Position numbers and translations under genes: made by a program. The notes below the pieces were generated by a model. The model did no database searches, was not told the origin of the DNA, and worked only from the letters and a program-made list of their open reading frames with translations. Below, piece by piece: positions 46,241 to 58,541 of a stretch of 64,000 bases of DNA. Source of the DNA: Telmatactis stephensoni (lineage: Eukaryota > Cnidaria > Anthozoa > Actiniaria > Isophelliidae); contig JALIZF010001750.1 in the NCBI GenBank assembly GCA_029948255.1, positions 620,001 to 684,000 on the forward strand, written 5' to 3'. Each line of letters begins with the position of its first letter. Within the stretch, counting starts at the first letter, position 1.

Positions 46241-46575
46241 AATAGATAGACTGATAGATAGAAGACGCAAACCTAGACTCTCGTGCCGGCCTAAAGGCCT
46301 GGGCACGAGTAAATAGCTAAATCAATGACTTTTTGATAAAATGAAACTGAACAAAGAGCTTAAATTTGAAAAATTTAAACGAGACGAAGAGAGGAAAAAG
46401 TTCGTTAGGTCTGCTCTTCCAATTACACGAAAACTAGTCTCAATTGGAGAAATCGATCCGTTGTGAAGACAACAGAACAACATGAAACTGGCAGAAAATC
46501 CACCTTAGTTTGCAACCACAACTATGTCCTAATCCCCTCCTGTTATTCCTTTAGAATACTGTTCTTTTGTCCCTT

Positions 46576-46878
46576 CTTACAGTGCTACGCTTCGAACCGT
46601 TGCCACTACCACAAAGTTTTTGATTACTTTTTGACATCTTTTTGATAACTTTGAATACCCCTAACCAATTAGATATCGGCGCTTTACTTTGATGTCTCGA
46701 TAGGCGGAGTTTTCACGTCATACATTATTACATCGATGTACAAACTCCGCCTATCGAGACATCAAAGTGAAGCGCCAATACCTAATTGGTTAGGGGTATT
46801 CAAAGTTGTCAAAAAGATGTCAAAAAGTAATCAAAAACTTTGTGGTAGTGGCAACGGTTCGAAGCGTAGCACTGTAAG
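46576..46878. repeat. 303-bp palindrome with ~137-bp arms
   Basis: The left arm 46,576-46,713 starts cttacagtgctacgcttcg. The right arm 46,742-46,878 ends cgaagcgtagcactgtaag. The match between arms is nearly complete, with a loop of about 28 bases. No ORF of interest. A foldback transposon or a recently formed inverted duplication fits. Confidence 0.9.
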
Positions 46879-47104
46879 TGCATTTTCAGTCAAGAGCACA
46901 GAAGCCGACAATTCTAACTGCCATGTTTACAACCACCAGCGATCAGGGATTCCTGTGTATTGATTCTGCACAAGCGCAGTACGTATAACCGGAAACATTG
47001 GATTTCGGGGGGTAGGTACTTCACTTATGATATCTATAATGTCCTCAAATATGGTTTCCAATCTTAACAATGAACTCTTTACTTCATGCAGTGTGTGTTT
47101 GTGT

Positions 47105-47380
47105 GTATCCTATGTACCTAATGTATCCTATGTATCCTATGTATCCTATATATCCCATGTATTCTATGTATCTAATGTATCCTATGTATCCTATGTCAGT
47201 GCCCTACGTATCCTATGTATCCTATGTATCCCATGTATTCTATGTATCTAATGTATCCTATGTATCTAATGTATCCTATGTATCCCAGTATCCTATGTAT
47301 CTAATGTATCCTATGTACTCCTTATGTATCCTATGTGCCCTACGTATCCTATATATGTATCCTATGTATCCTATGTAACT
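47105..47380. repeat. minisatellite, unit TATCCTATG (9-10 bp)
   Basis: About 28 units of tatcctatg and variants (tatctaatg, tattctatg, tatcccatg) occur, with a longer higher-order phrase repeated at about 47,145 and 47,218. Because the unit lacks stops in several frames, long Tyr/Pro/Met and Val/Ser/Tyr readings cross it. These are not taken as genes. Confidence 0.9.
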
Positions 47381-47488
47381 TGTGTATCCCCGATGTACCT
47401 TAAATGCCTTGTTGCTTTGTTTTTGTGTGATTTGTGCTTTTTACGATGTTCGATATTATGCCAACAGTGGTGATGGAATGAAATGAAT

Positions 47489-47624
47489 ATAGGCCCTTTG
47501 CAGCATGTTGCAATGCAGCTCAATTTGGAGGGCAAAACAAAAGAATTTCAATGTCCTATTGGCTTGAAACCATTGTTTTTGCCCTCCAAAATGCGCTCAT
47601 TCGCACGTGCTGCAAAGGGCCTAT
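47489..47624. repeat. foldback of 136 bp, ends ATAGGCCCTTTGCAGCA
   Basis: ataggccctttgcagca at the left is inverted as tgctgcaaagggcctat at the right. Inner pair tttggagggcaaaac / gttt-ttgccctccaaa. Hairpin-type MITE. Confidence 0.8.
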
Positions 47625-50600
47625 TAGAGGGTGGGAAATCCATCATTTTGATTTTGCTGTTATTGACATTTTTATCTATGGAATTGATGTACTTGCATGT
47701 TTAGGGATCTCAATTACCTTGTATGATAATACTGTCATCAGTTGATCACATTGCTGAAATGTGAGTGCGAAGCGAGAGCCGTCAGACAAAAATAATGCTT
47801 TTATATGTATATGAGGCGTGATCACTTAAAAGGGGTCTTAAAGGTTGACCATAAGTTAGGCTGTAACGCACGGTGTGCAAGTCGACCCCGTTTTGGCATT
47901 CTCTGCGCTACAATCATAGCTGGTCCAAGGTCAAACACCCTACGCGTCCAAACATGCATCCCATAATGCATTTCTTCCGCTGGATCAGATACAGCGGAAG
48001 AAAAGGATTATGGGCATCCATGAAAAATTTGCACAGCACCCGTCCCCTACTCTTAGTCGTAGAAATTTCTTATAAGTGCTGAGCCCCCCTCGCTAACAGG
48101 CCACAGACGGCACCGATTGCCTTCGTTACAGTTCAAAACTCGCCGAAATGGCCTTGTTGGCTTGGGGAATGCATCACAGAACGACCAGAGCACAGGCAGC
48201 CCAAGCTCTTATTCTGTGGTATTGTATTACAACGAACGATTGTTTTAACTGAACATTAACAGTCATATTTTACATCCTTAAAATATTGTACTTATGTGAA
48301 TATAACTGACTTAACTCGATAACATGTTGTGTCATATATTACTTGGCCGAGTTTGCAGTCATTTGGGTGAGTTTTCACTGAGTTATCCTTGTTTTGCTCC
48401 CCCCACTATAAAGAATCCTTTATATATATATATTTTACAAAACAAAGAAAAAATCATTGCATTGATAAATTTAAAATTTAAAATCACTTTTTAACCTTTT
48501 TTAAACTGGGGTGTAGCAAAGTGTTGTTGAACTCTAAGATATTTACGCTATACAAAATACTTTTTATTATTTTATCATTATTATTGTAAAAATTTCGTCC
48601 AATCAAAAGCGTTCAAAACAAAACCAAGAGACGCTTCCAATCTGCCAAGTTCCCACATAGAAATTGCGTTATATATATTAAAACTTAGGAAAGCTTTCAT
48701 GAAAAGGAAATCAGATATTACATAAAATAGAAACAAATGCGCTAACTGTTGAAGTTATGCGGAAGATTTTCATGTTTTAACCAATGAGATGATGGACGGT
48801 TAAAACAATATCATATCACCACCTTTCCGCATTCCTAGCCGTTTGCTTGACTAGAATAGTTTTTGTACATGTGTTTGGGCCTTGGCCCAGTCATTCATAA
48901 AACGTTCGCTTTTACGTACATGCGACTGCACTCTTTTGCTAAAAATCTCATTCGAAGGGAAAAGTTTTTGATAGTTTTCAGGAACATTATCTTGCTGCGA
49001 CGTAAAGAATGAAAAGTTTCACACGTTCTTTTTGCAGATAAAACATAAAAGGCACGCGCGCGTACGTGCATAACTCCTTGCACGATTTTCCCGCCTAACA
49101 ACTTTGGTATTGACCAATCAGAAAGCGCTCTAAAAACGCGCCTACAAAATTTTGTGCTTTTGATTGGTCGAAAATCATTTGACTGACACGTAATATCAAG
49201 TACATATTTCAATGAAGAAGAAATTTGAATTCAAACTGCAGCGATACCAAAGGTAAGTAGAACTGAAGTGTTTTTGCTCAAGATTCTTTGAGGATTCTTT
49301 AATTTTGGAAACTAGACAGTAGTGTAATTGCTATTACTAGCCAATATTTGTGTTTTTGCAAAGACAAAACTGTTATAAAAGCGAGATAAATTGTATTTAA
49401 AGTTCAACTGAGCTGCCATGTGCATGCTTTGAACCGCTACCGAAGAATTCGATACTCTTGTTGAAACGATGTTGAAACGTTCGAGCTGTGAGAGTTTAGA
49501 CGCGTGTTTTGCTTTGCTACTTGCAAGTTTTTATAAGGCCGAGACTGCTTTAGAATACAATTCAAGACTTCAAACAGTCCCTGGCCTAGCAGAATCTTAT
49601 ACAGCGGGAATAGTTGAAGAGCCATTCAGTTACTTCCGTGAAACTTGTCGTTTTACTATAGTCAAGTGATTAAAGAAGTTTCAGCCTCATGTTTTATATT
49701 AAATAGCTGAGGGTCAAAATTACTGTCTAAACCAGCGAGACTGAGCTGAAATCCTTGTGCTTGCTGCAATGTTTGCAAATTACTGAACAAATTTTATCAA
49801 CTATTGATTAATCAATTGTTTTCCACATTTTTCTAGCTGCAATGACAAACGAAGACACCAGGGTTAGTATGCGCAACAGACCTCGGGTAAACCAAATTCT
49901 AGGATAATTTTTCGAATCAGTTGTTTATTTGGCTGTATTTGTTGACTTCCTCGAGGTTCTGGTTGTGTTGTGTGAGTGTGGAGAGGTGTTAACTAGTAAA
50001 AGCAACTCACAACAAAAATTCATATTTTAAATCATTTAAAATATGAATTAGAAATGGATTCTTTTTACTTGTGATGAATTAAATTGTCCTTATCGCTTTT
50101 CGTTCAGTGTTGTTATATGTTCATATTTGTTTCAACGTTGTTTTGTGCCTGCGAAATCAGACGTCCCTCATGGCCTGCACTCGTCTGTTTGCTTGCAAAT
50201 ATGGCGTGTCATGTCGGGCGCCTGTTGGCTGCTGGCTGTGTTGGAGGTGTTTTGTAAACCTGTCTGTGTGTGTTGCTGCTGATGCATTGTTTTCATTCTC
50301 GTTTTGGCCTGTAGTCACCAGTCCGGTTCATATCCAGTTTTGGAGATATGACTGGCGTGACAAAATGGAGTGTGTAAATAAGATCAAGTTGTCTCTATAA
50401 TTTCCCTTATTTCTTTGAAATGGCAATGCATATCCACAGCACTTTTCAAGCTGTGAAGTCTATTATTATGCAGGTATCCCGTGGTGTCTTTTCAATGTCA
50501 GACAAAGCTTCGAAGACGTCATATTAACGAGCTCAAGTTCAAGTTACGGGTCTTTCAGCAATAAAAATACCGTTGTCACTATACACTAATTCGAAGGTTT

Positions 50601-52789
50601 TACTATCTTCCGCGCTTTTAAAGAAATGTTTGCCATAATTTTCTGAAAGGATTTGAGTTTTTGCACAAGACAGTGATGGTTTTGTTTGGGTGCCAGCCCA
50701 AAAGTGAATGGGCCAAGACTTGTTTAAATTTGAGGACGGCTGAACTATTTGCCAGTCAAGAATTGTGCTTGTAAATCTCGAGTCCTTGGATCTCTTTGGA
50801 TGGCCAAAATCAATTCATTTTGGATTCTTGGACAATCGCTATCGTAAAGATAAAGTTTTGGAGCAGCTCAAGAATTTTTGGGTAGGTTTTAACGATATTT
50901 TCGATTGTTGCAAGAGTCATGAGTTGCCGTGACAGACTGACGGCCAAAGGTCATGAATTCAAAGTTAGCTATAAATATTTTCATTGAACTTGCTAAAACT
51001 ATTCGTTGTGTGGCTCTCTTTGAAAGCACTTTGAAGCCTATTCAGTGCTCGATGTGATAGAATAAAGTTTTTAACTATCTCAATCCTAATTTGGCCTTTA
51101 TTTGTTATCAGAATTTACTTAATTCTCAGCAGCGATGAAATCGCCGCGGCAAAATCAAAACAGTTCAAATTAACATGAGAACATTTATTCCTTACTCATG
51201 TGTATTCTAATTTGCCGGATAGGCAAGGTAGAGAGTTTTACAAAACTGAGGTTATTGTAAAAATATGATTGAATATAAGGTAACTGCATAAACATGGAAT
51301 TTGTAAATTGAGTATCATAAATGTGGTGTTCGTCAATGATTTAAGCTGACAGTTGTTATAGTAACCACATTTCCTCAACTCTGATTGGCCGAAGTAGTAT
51401 TTACAAAATATCTCCAAAACTGGATATGAACCGGACTGGTCACAAGTGAAAAGTGTCCATTTCATCTAGTAGTCTAATTAAACTAAAAGTATGAAAATTT
51501 CAATTAGAATTAGCTAGGGCTAGGAGGATCCATGAATTAATACATGGAACCAGCGAGTTGCATCAGAGCAAGCTACCACTTCTAAAATAGGTCGGATTTA
51601 TTAGCTTTCTGACCGGCCATTTCGGCGGCCGGGGTCAATTGGCCTGCTTAGGTTAGTTTTCAATAAATACAAAAGGCCTACGAGAGGAACACGTTGGATC
51701 AACGATCGATGGAATGGACCTGACCGACCTTACTCTCAACTTGAGAGACCTCCTTTTTAGTCTGAGTCTGTGTCGTGATCTTAGATGTAGAGTTCGACCA
51801 TTATAGTTGTTAACTGATCGGTCTACATACAACGCATACACCTAAACTACAGCGCGTAGGGCGCTTAGATTTCTGGCGTCTTAGGTCTTAGGTTAGCGCT
51901 GGTCAGGCTGCAACGTCGGTCGGTACGCGCAACTACTTTTACGTTTTCATTCCCGACTATCCCCACCCTCCCCCACGCCCCAGTCCACTGTTGTGCGTGC
52001 CGACGGTAATGGTCGTACTCTAGATTAGCTCCACCCAAATTTAGCTTTGATCGGATTTGTTTTGGCCCGGCCTAACCCAACGTAAATGACATGGTTTGTC
52101 ACAAATTGTGATACCGTTGCATTTGCACCTTCTCCGTTTCAGCCAAGTCTACCAAGAACAACCAAACTGGGTTGCGACGACGAGTCTTCAAGTACCATAG
52201 CTTTTGTATTTAAAGTGGTAGCTTTAGATAAGGAATTTAGGATTGAAATTTTTGCTGATTAGCAGTAGTTGCATCATTATCATCAATTTAAATATACGAC
52301 AAAAGACGAGTTTTTGCACTTGACTTTTGTTGTTTTCTTTATTTTGGAGTGGATGACAGAACTTGCGCTGTGATCTTGGCTCCTTTCGTTCGGCTTAAAA
52401 TAATCCTTTTCTTATTTATTTTTCTTATATTTCTTTTCTTGTTTTTTTTTTTTTTTTTTTTCTGATCTTTTCTCGTAGGTTTTTTTTTCTAAGATAGGTC
52501 TAGGATTAGGTATGTGTTTCCGGCCCGGTCCACTCGGGACCAGCGTTACAACAGCTTCTCCGTTCTGAATTCCACGAGTTGAATTTCTTTAAAAACATTA
52601 AAGACGAGTTGGACTCGTTAAAGACCAGTTGGACCAGTTGGTTTCTTCAGACAAATTGGTTTACAGATTTTCCAGAATTCATAGGCGTATCTTATCAACT
52701 GGCTTCATGCACGAGACTTCATCACAAACTTTGGATTGATTTTGGGAACCATATCTGGCATGCAGGGAAACCATAGATATGTTAATATA
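47625..52789. other. gene-poor AT-rich DNA
   Basis: No protein family recognised on either strand. Visible features are a short inverted pair around 47,955-48,010 (cccataatgcatttcttccgc / gcggaagaaaaggattatggg), a (TA)n patch near 48,420, poly(T) at 52,441-52,461, and ccaatcag-type motifs near 49,110. Splice-like sites are scattered (for example a donor ccaaag|gtaagtag near 49,250). A non-coding transcript is possible but cannot be shown. Confidence 0.4.
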
Positions 52790-52804
52790 ACTTTAATTTA
52801 ATGT

Positions 52805-53050
52805 AAACATTCACTGTGTTTCCGGCAATGTGTGTGAGTGAGTGTGAACCATAGATATACATGTATTGTACGTTATGATTATCTGTTGATTTAAGTAGGG
52901 GAATGAAATCAAATTGGGGAAATATCAGGCTGTATGTGTCATGTAAATATTGACTGCATGTGTTTCCGGCACTGTGTATGAGTGGGCGTGCACCATAGAT
53001 TGACTGTGTTTTCGGCAATGTGTGTGAATGAGTGTGAACCATAGCTGTGA
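52805..53050. repeat. diverged direct repeats with GTGTTTCCGGCAATGTGTG
   Basis: The phrase gtgtttccggcaatgtgtg or a close variant occurs near 52,816, 52,960 and 53,007, each followed by gagtg-ggcgtg/agtgtgaacc and accatag. The spacing is irregular (about 145 and 47 bp), so it is a broken minisatellite or piece of a repetitive transcript. Confidence 0.65.
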
Positions 53051-53399
53051 CTTATGGGGAAATATCGGCCTGTATGGGGCAACATAATGGCTTGAATGTA
53101 CACATAACATTGACGCATTGGGTTGGTTTACTTCTGATAATGATTTTACTTTACCTTTTTATTCAATTTTCAACCATGTAATGTATTGTAACCGAACCAC
53201 AATCACACAATCACATGCAAAATTAAAGCGTGAATAAAGTTTATCTTTTGCTGTATTGGTGTCATTTACTTAATTATTTCTATTTGTGATTTAACAATTT
53301 CATTTGCAGCATTGGTATTATGTCTTATACGACGCTTTTATTGACATTGATTATTTATTTTGTGTACATACATTTCATTGATATATTTGTTTACTTGTA

Positions 53400-54330
53400 T
53401 CGACTAACAATGTATAGAGTTCAAAAAGTGAACCCATTGAAACACAAAACTGAGACGAAATCGATATTTCGTCTTCCACCCTAGCTTGTTCATCTGCTTT
53501 TATTTCTGATTTATCAAGTAGTGTTTCATGGATTTAGTATTTGAACTCTACATCTTTTTCAGCTTTACTAACATATTTTCCTTTTAATTAGTACTCTTTC
53601 AGTAGTTTTCAACGTTTTTACTAACGCGTTTTCCTGGTTCAGGTTTTACTTATATTTTCCCTTTTCTTTTTCAGTTGTTTGCAACGTTTCTCTATCCTTC
53701 CTTTTCCATTTAGATTTTCCCGTTTTGTATTTCTCAGTTGATTTACTAACATGCCATAGAGTCCAAGAACTCTATCTATGAACCATAACAGTAACTAAAT
53801 TTCAAACTTTTTTCTAACGTTATACATATGAGTTTTTTCTCGTTTGGCTATAAACGACTTCTGCATTATCAAGTGATATGTTTCATGGATTTAGTATTTG
53901 AACTCTACATCTCTTTCAGCTTTTACTAACACATTTTCCTTTAGTATATCTTTCAGTTGTTTTCAACATTTTGTTAACTTGTTTTCCTTTTTAGATTCTA
54001 CTTATCCTTTCCCTTTTCTATTTCAGGTGTTTGCAACGTTGCTCATTATCATTTTCCTTTAGATTTAGATTCTTTTCTCGTTTTTCGTATTTGATCTAAC
54101 ACACCATAGAGACCAAAACTCAATCCATGAAACACGAGTGACTAAATCTACAACTTTTTTTCTAACGCAACCGTATATATAGCTATCAGTAAAACGGTGG
54201 ATTCTTTTGCCATAATGCATTCCACAGTTATATGTTTCGTGGATTTAGTATTTGAACTCTACATCTCTTTCAGGGTTAACTAACATTTTTTCTTGCCGAC
54301 TATTTTTTCAGTTGTGTTCAACATTTGTTT
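53400..54330. repeat. tandem array, unit about 345-356 bp, nearly three units
   Basis: Markers recur at constant distance. The word gatttagtatttgaactctac begins near 53,530, 53,885 and 54,241. The phrase atagag-ccaa lies near 53,410, 53,757 and 54,101. Every unit also carries pyrimidine-rich stretches ending tttcag followed by tgttttcaac or tgtttgcaac. Conservation between units is moderate, so the array is old. No ORF runs through it. Confidence 0.75.
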
Positions 54331-55707
54331 GATGACTACTGGGTGTTCGTGTTTCCACGTGTTTCACGAGACGATTTCCAACGACAATTTTCCTTGCAAT
54401 GCCGTTACGAGAAAATATGCTGCCAAAACGCGAAAATTTATCATATTGTTTTAGAAAATTCTGTCATGATTTATCATTCCAGATGTTTGCAACTGAACGA
54501 GGAGTTCCCAATATGAGAATGGAAGCATTTGGTGATGTGACGGCTCTTCGACCAAAGACAAGATATAATTTCACTTTACTTCCGTTTCTTTCTTTCCTTT
54601 TTATTTTTTCTTCAATCATTTTCATTTGAACTAATTTTGATAAAATTTTGAGGAGTAAATCAATTAATAAATTAAGCTAAACTTTAAACTAAATCAAATA
54701 AAAAATAAAATACAATGAAGTAAAAAAATGCTGATAAACATTTGATAAAAAATAAATCACTTTTTTAACATGTGCGTCGGAGACCATACCGTCGCGTACA
54801 ACTGTCTGAGTCATCATCAATTCTTTCTATCTTGATTCTTTCCATTTCTTTTCGACCACTTTACCGTAAGTGAGTTCTTTATCGTTTCAGATGTTTGCAA
54901 CTTGAGAAGTTCCAGCACGTATTCTTCGATCTCTGTTGGGCACCTAGCTACAAGATCATTGGTCTTCATCTGCTGTTGATTTTTGTCCAGGATTCCAAGG
55001 TAGTGTGTTGTCCTAGTCAGCTTTTAAAAATGTCATTCCTCAAGATCGCATGATGTCTATATCTCCAAGTCTTAGCATCAGTCTAAGTCACATCATTGAT
55101 ATATTGGGAGCCCGTCTCGTTTCAAATCTCAACACAGGAAATCCAAAGTACTTTTAATCAATTAGAATTGATTTATGAATTCATTTACGATTCTTAAAAG
55201 CCCGGCTCCCTGTGGTCGCATGTCTAATTGTGTATTTCTTTCGTTTCGATTCAGGTGGTGATTATCAAACGATGTCATTTCCAGCCCTAACGTCCTGCGT
55301 ATTGTGCGTAAAAGATCGTCCTAGTAACCATGGTCAAGTGTCCTAAATCTCGAGAACTGGAATACCTCGATTAGATCCAAGTGGAGCCGACATCATTGAA
55401 GGACAACGCCTTTAATTTTGAAATTTTTTGAATAAATTTGAAAATTCGTCTGTTTTTCTTTGTTTACGGGGTTACTACTTTATGTATGAAATGGAACTAT
55501 TCAAGTAACACTCGACTCGGTAACTCGGTGGAATCTTTAATTTGCGTAACTTGAATGGTGTCATTTCATGGGGTCATACATGAAGTACTAACCTTTTTCG
55601 CGCCTTAGAAACTAAATGCGCCGAGTTGGTGTGGACGGAAGTCTGCAATGGTATGCGATTCCAAATTCATCTTGAGTGTTGATCAGAGACTAAGAGCATG
55701 TTTACAC

Positions 55708-55868
55708 TAGAGTGATTTTCATCGGACTGTGAAACAATTACTAATAGTCATGATCAGTGCTTAATAGTCTCTAATAGTTGTATTGCAACAAAAGAAAACG
55801 ATGGGTGCAGATTCTATTAGTGTCTATTAGCTTAGTAACTATTTCACAGTCCGGTGAAAATCACTCTA
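55708..55868. repeat. foldback of 161 bp, family of 41,933-42,077
   Basis: The ends tagagtgattttcatcggac and gtccggtgaaaatcactcta are inverted. The interior has ctaatagt words in both orientations. It shares end sequence and internal layout with the pair near 41.8-42.1 kb. Confidence 0.8.
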
Positions 55869-56019
55869 AGGTAGGACTACCCAAATACTAAGGTGTTAGT
55901 CCTTTTGTTGTCTTTTCTGATGGTAGATATTCCTTCGGCTAGAGTCACCCTTTCCTAGTGTAAGCATTTTCCATGTTACTGGCATTTTCTACTTAGATAA
56001 GATTTTTGTACAATGGCGG

Positions 56020-56700
56020 TGGTCTTACAGAACATTAAACTGTAGTTATTTTACCGGTATTAACAATGGCTGCTGACAAGTTAAACATTAATTGTCAATT
56101 AAGGGTGTGCTACCTATAGTTAATTGTTCTGTGACTGTAGACAATGTTTACAACCAAGAATAAGAGTGAGATAACTACAGTTAAATGTTCTGTGACCCTG
56201 GCCATTGGAATATTTTAACTGCAGTTATCTTGCACTTATAATTAACATTGGTTGTCACCATAGTAACCATGGTCAAAGGTGAGTGTGGGTATAGTTTTTA
56301 TGTTCGGACGAGACCGCAGGCACTGGTCACCAATTGTTAACAACCCATGTTGAGGGTAAACTACAGTGAAGTGTTCTGATAAGACCGCGACAACATTGGC
56401 ACATTTAACTGTAGTTATCTCTCCCTTACTAACAGCTGGTAACCATTGCTAAAGGTGGGTTAATGATAGTCCGATTTACATGACAACCGGCGTGCCATAA
56501 AACGTTTGTCGTATAAATTGGACTTGTAGTTAAATGTTCTGATGTGACCGCGGCCATTAGAACATTTAACTATACTTAACACACTTTTAACAGTGGTTAC
56601 CATGACAACTGTTGGTAAGGGAAATATAACCACAGTTAAATGTTTTGAGACGGCGGCGATTGGGACCCAATTAAACTATAGTTCTCTTACTTTTTTCCAA
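56020..56700. repeat. degenerate tandem array built on (AGTTAAATGTTCTG ... AACATTTAACT)
   Basis: Four to five units of roughly 150-180 bp each contain an inverted pair acagttaaatgttctg / gaacatttaactgtag separated by a gaccgcggccatt-like core, followed by ttaacaatggttaccat-like spacer. Clear units are near 56,170, 56,360, 56,525 and 56,630. It may be tandemly arranged hairpin elements. Confidence 0.65.
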
Positions 56701-57940
56701 TGGTCACAATGTTATTGAAAAAAGTTCGACTATACGTTTTGCTTTTTGATTCATGCCGAGTATTCGTCCGTAACTGTCCATGTTCAAGGCAATGACGGAC
56801 TGTTATTACTTACGCTAGCTATTTGTACATGCAATAATAAAACGAAAATGCTAAATTAAAAAATAACTATAAAAATAAACAAATATAAATTAAATTGATA
56901 AAATTAAATATATCCTAACTAATATTCCATGTACAAATAGCTCGCGCAAGTAACGTTATTCCATCGCTATCCTGAAGATGGACAATTATGTCCGAAAGCT
57001 TTGCATGAATTTAAATCGAAAAACTTGGTCGACCCTAGTTTCAATTATGCCCTATGTACACATCATTGATAGAATTCTAGTAAACCAAGGCATTGGGTCT
57101 GTATTGTGCTCTTATATTTATCCATACCTAGTCTATGGTATGAGGTGGCCGGGGGAACACCTATAAAGATGTACTGGAAAAAGTAGTCCAGAAATAAAAC
57201 CAATGTTTAAGATGTTTTTTTTCTGAGAGCAAGAAGGGTAAATTAGATAATTAGTATGGCAATCTGAACCAAATGATCTAAAATCCTGCTAATAAACTGG
57301 GTCTTTCTTGGTGTTGCAAGATGTATTGTTTTCTGAGTTTGAGTTCTTTGTATTGTAGGGTATTGTTTCATTCCAAGTTCTTTGTTCTTAATGCTTCAGG
57401 TGCCTTGCAATACCAAGAAAGAGCCAATAAACCTTCAGGAAAAATTAAAAACATTCCTTGTTAACTATCAAAATTAGCGATAATTGAGTTCACAAAGACT
57501 ACAAAACTGTTATGTGTGATTGTGACTGTAAGAGGACATGGGGTCGGTTAAAGACAAATATTGATAAGTGAATCGTAAGTGGAGGAGGTCGGTCTTCATT
57601 GTTATTACTGATTTTTAATATATATTATACCTCTACAAATGTGAAAAAAGGAAAATAGTGCAAAATATAGGAGAGTCGAGTTGATTTGGTTAGTGCTTTT
57701 AACCTACGGCAAAAACTTTATAGGGATCTCGCACCTGGTGGACGCCACGCTGATGGGAATACACTCTCTTTCTCTAATAAGCCTAGTTTACACGAGCGAC
57801 GGAAATGCAAACGCAATAAAATGAAAAATACTATGGGTTGTATTTGCACAAACCCTATCCACACGATAAAAACTCGAGCGCGCTCGCACAAACGCGAGTG
57901 CAAGAAAGTAAAAACCTTTCCATTCCTTGCGTTTGCATTT

Positions 57941-58121
57941 TGCTTCAAAACCAGAAAAAAGCATACAAACAGATGAAAAGATAATATTTACTACATAACA
58001 AAGCCAATTTTTTTTATTCATGCAGGATTTGAACCCGAACCCTTACATTTACTTCGCATTGCTTTGTACGCTGATCAGTTACGCGCTACTCTAAATAAAT
58101 GATTGCCTGGGGTGCCTGTGG
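57941..58121 (-). mobile_element. tRNA-like dispersed repeat, copy 2
   Basis: Shares the ends cttcaaaaccagaaaaaagc and gattgcctggggtgcctgtgg with copy 1 at 45,508-45,670. The inner gatttgaacccgaaccctta is the inverse of a tRNA box B. About 180 bp long, slightly longer than copy 1. Confidence 0.6.
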
Positions 58122-58541
58122 ACCTGATAATTCTAAGCAAGCGAAATTGACGGAGGATGTTCTTGGCGGTTTTAATTATGTTAGTAACAGTAGGTTGATG
58201 TCAACTTACGACTTCGCTCAATACATGTCTTTTATATACTTAGTTTCTTGAGCAATTTTATTTCTGAATTACGTCATAGGCTCAGATTTCAGCCGTCGGG
58301 GTTTCGTGCGTCCGGAGGGTTGAAATCTGAGTCTAATGACGTCACTGACACCTCTATTAAAAGATTCATAAAAATATAGTACTTCGCTTCGGAATATCGA
58401 GAAAATAGTTTAAACCAGTGAGCACTGGGCTCTTAGAGAATCATCGGACGAATTTCAGTTAAATTCAGTGCATGTCTAACGATTTTGATCACAGTTTCTA
58501 ACAGTGTAATTGTAACATGGTTGTATGGGAATGGAACGATC

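Noticed and set aside
47027..47378. Tyr/Pro/Met-rich ORFs
   Set aside because: They are readings of the TATCCTATG minisatellite, open in several frames by composition.
50107..50400. 97-codon plus-strand ORF, Cys-rich
   Set aside because: No recognisable domain, no signal or splice support, composition like surrounding DNA.
54780..54830. C/D-box snoRNA on the minus strand (gatgatga motif)
   Set aside because: No paired terminal stem or properly placed D box was found, so the match is likely chance.
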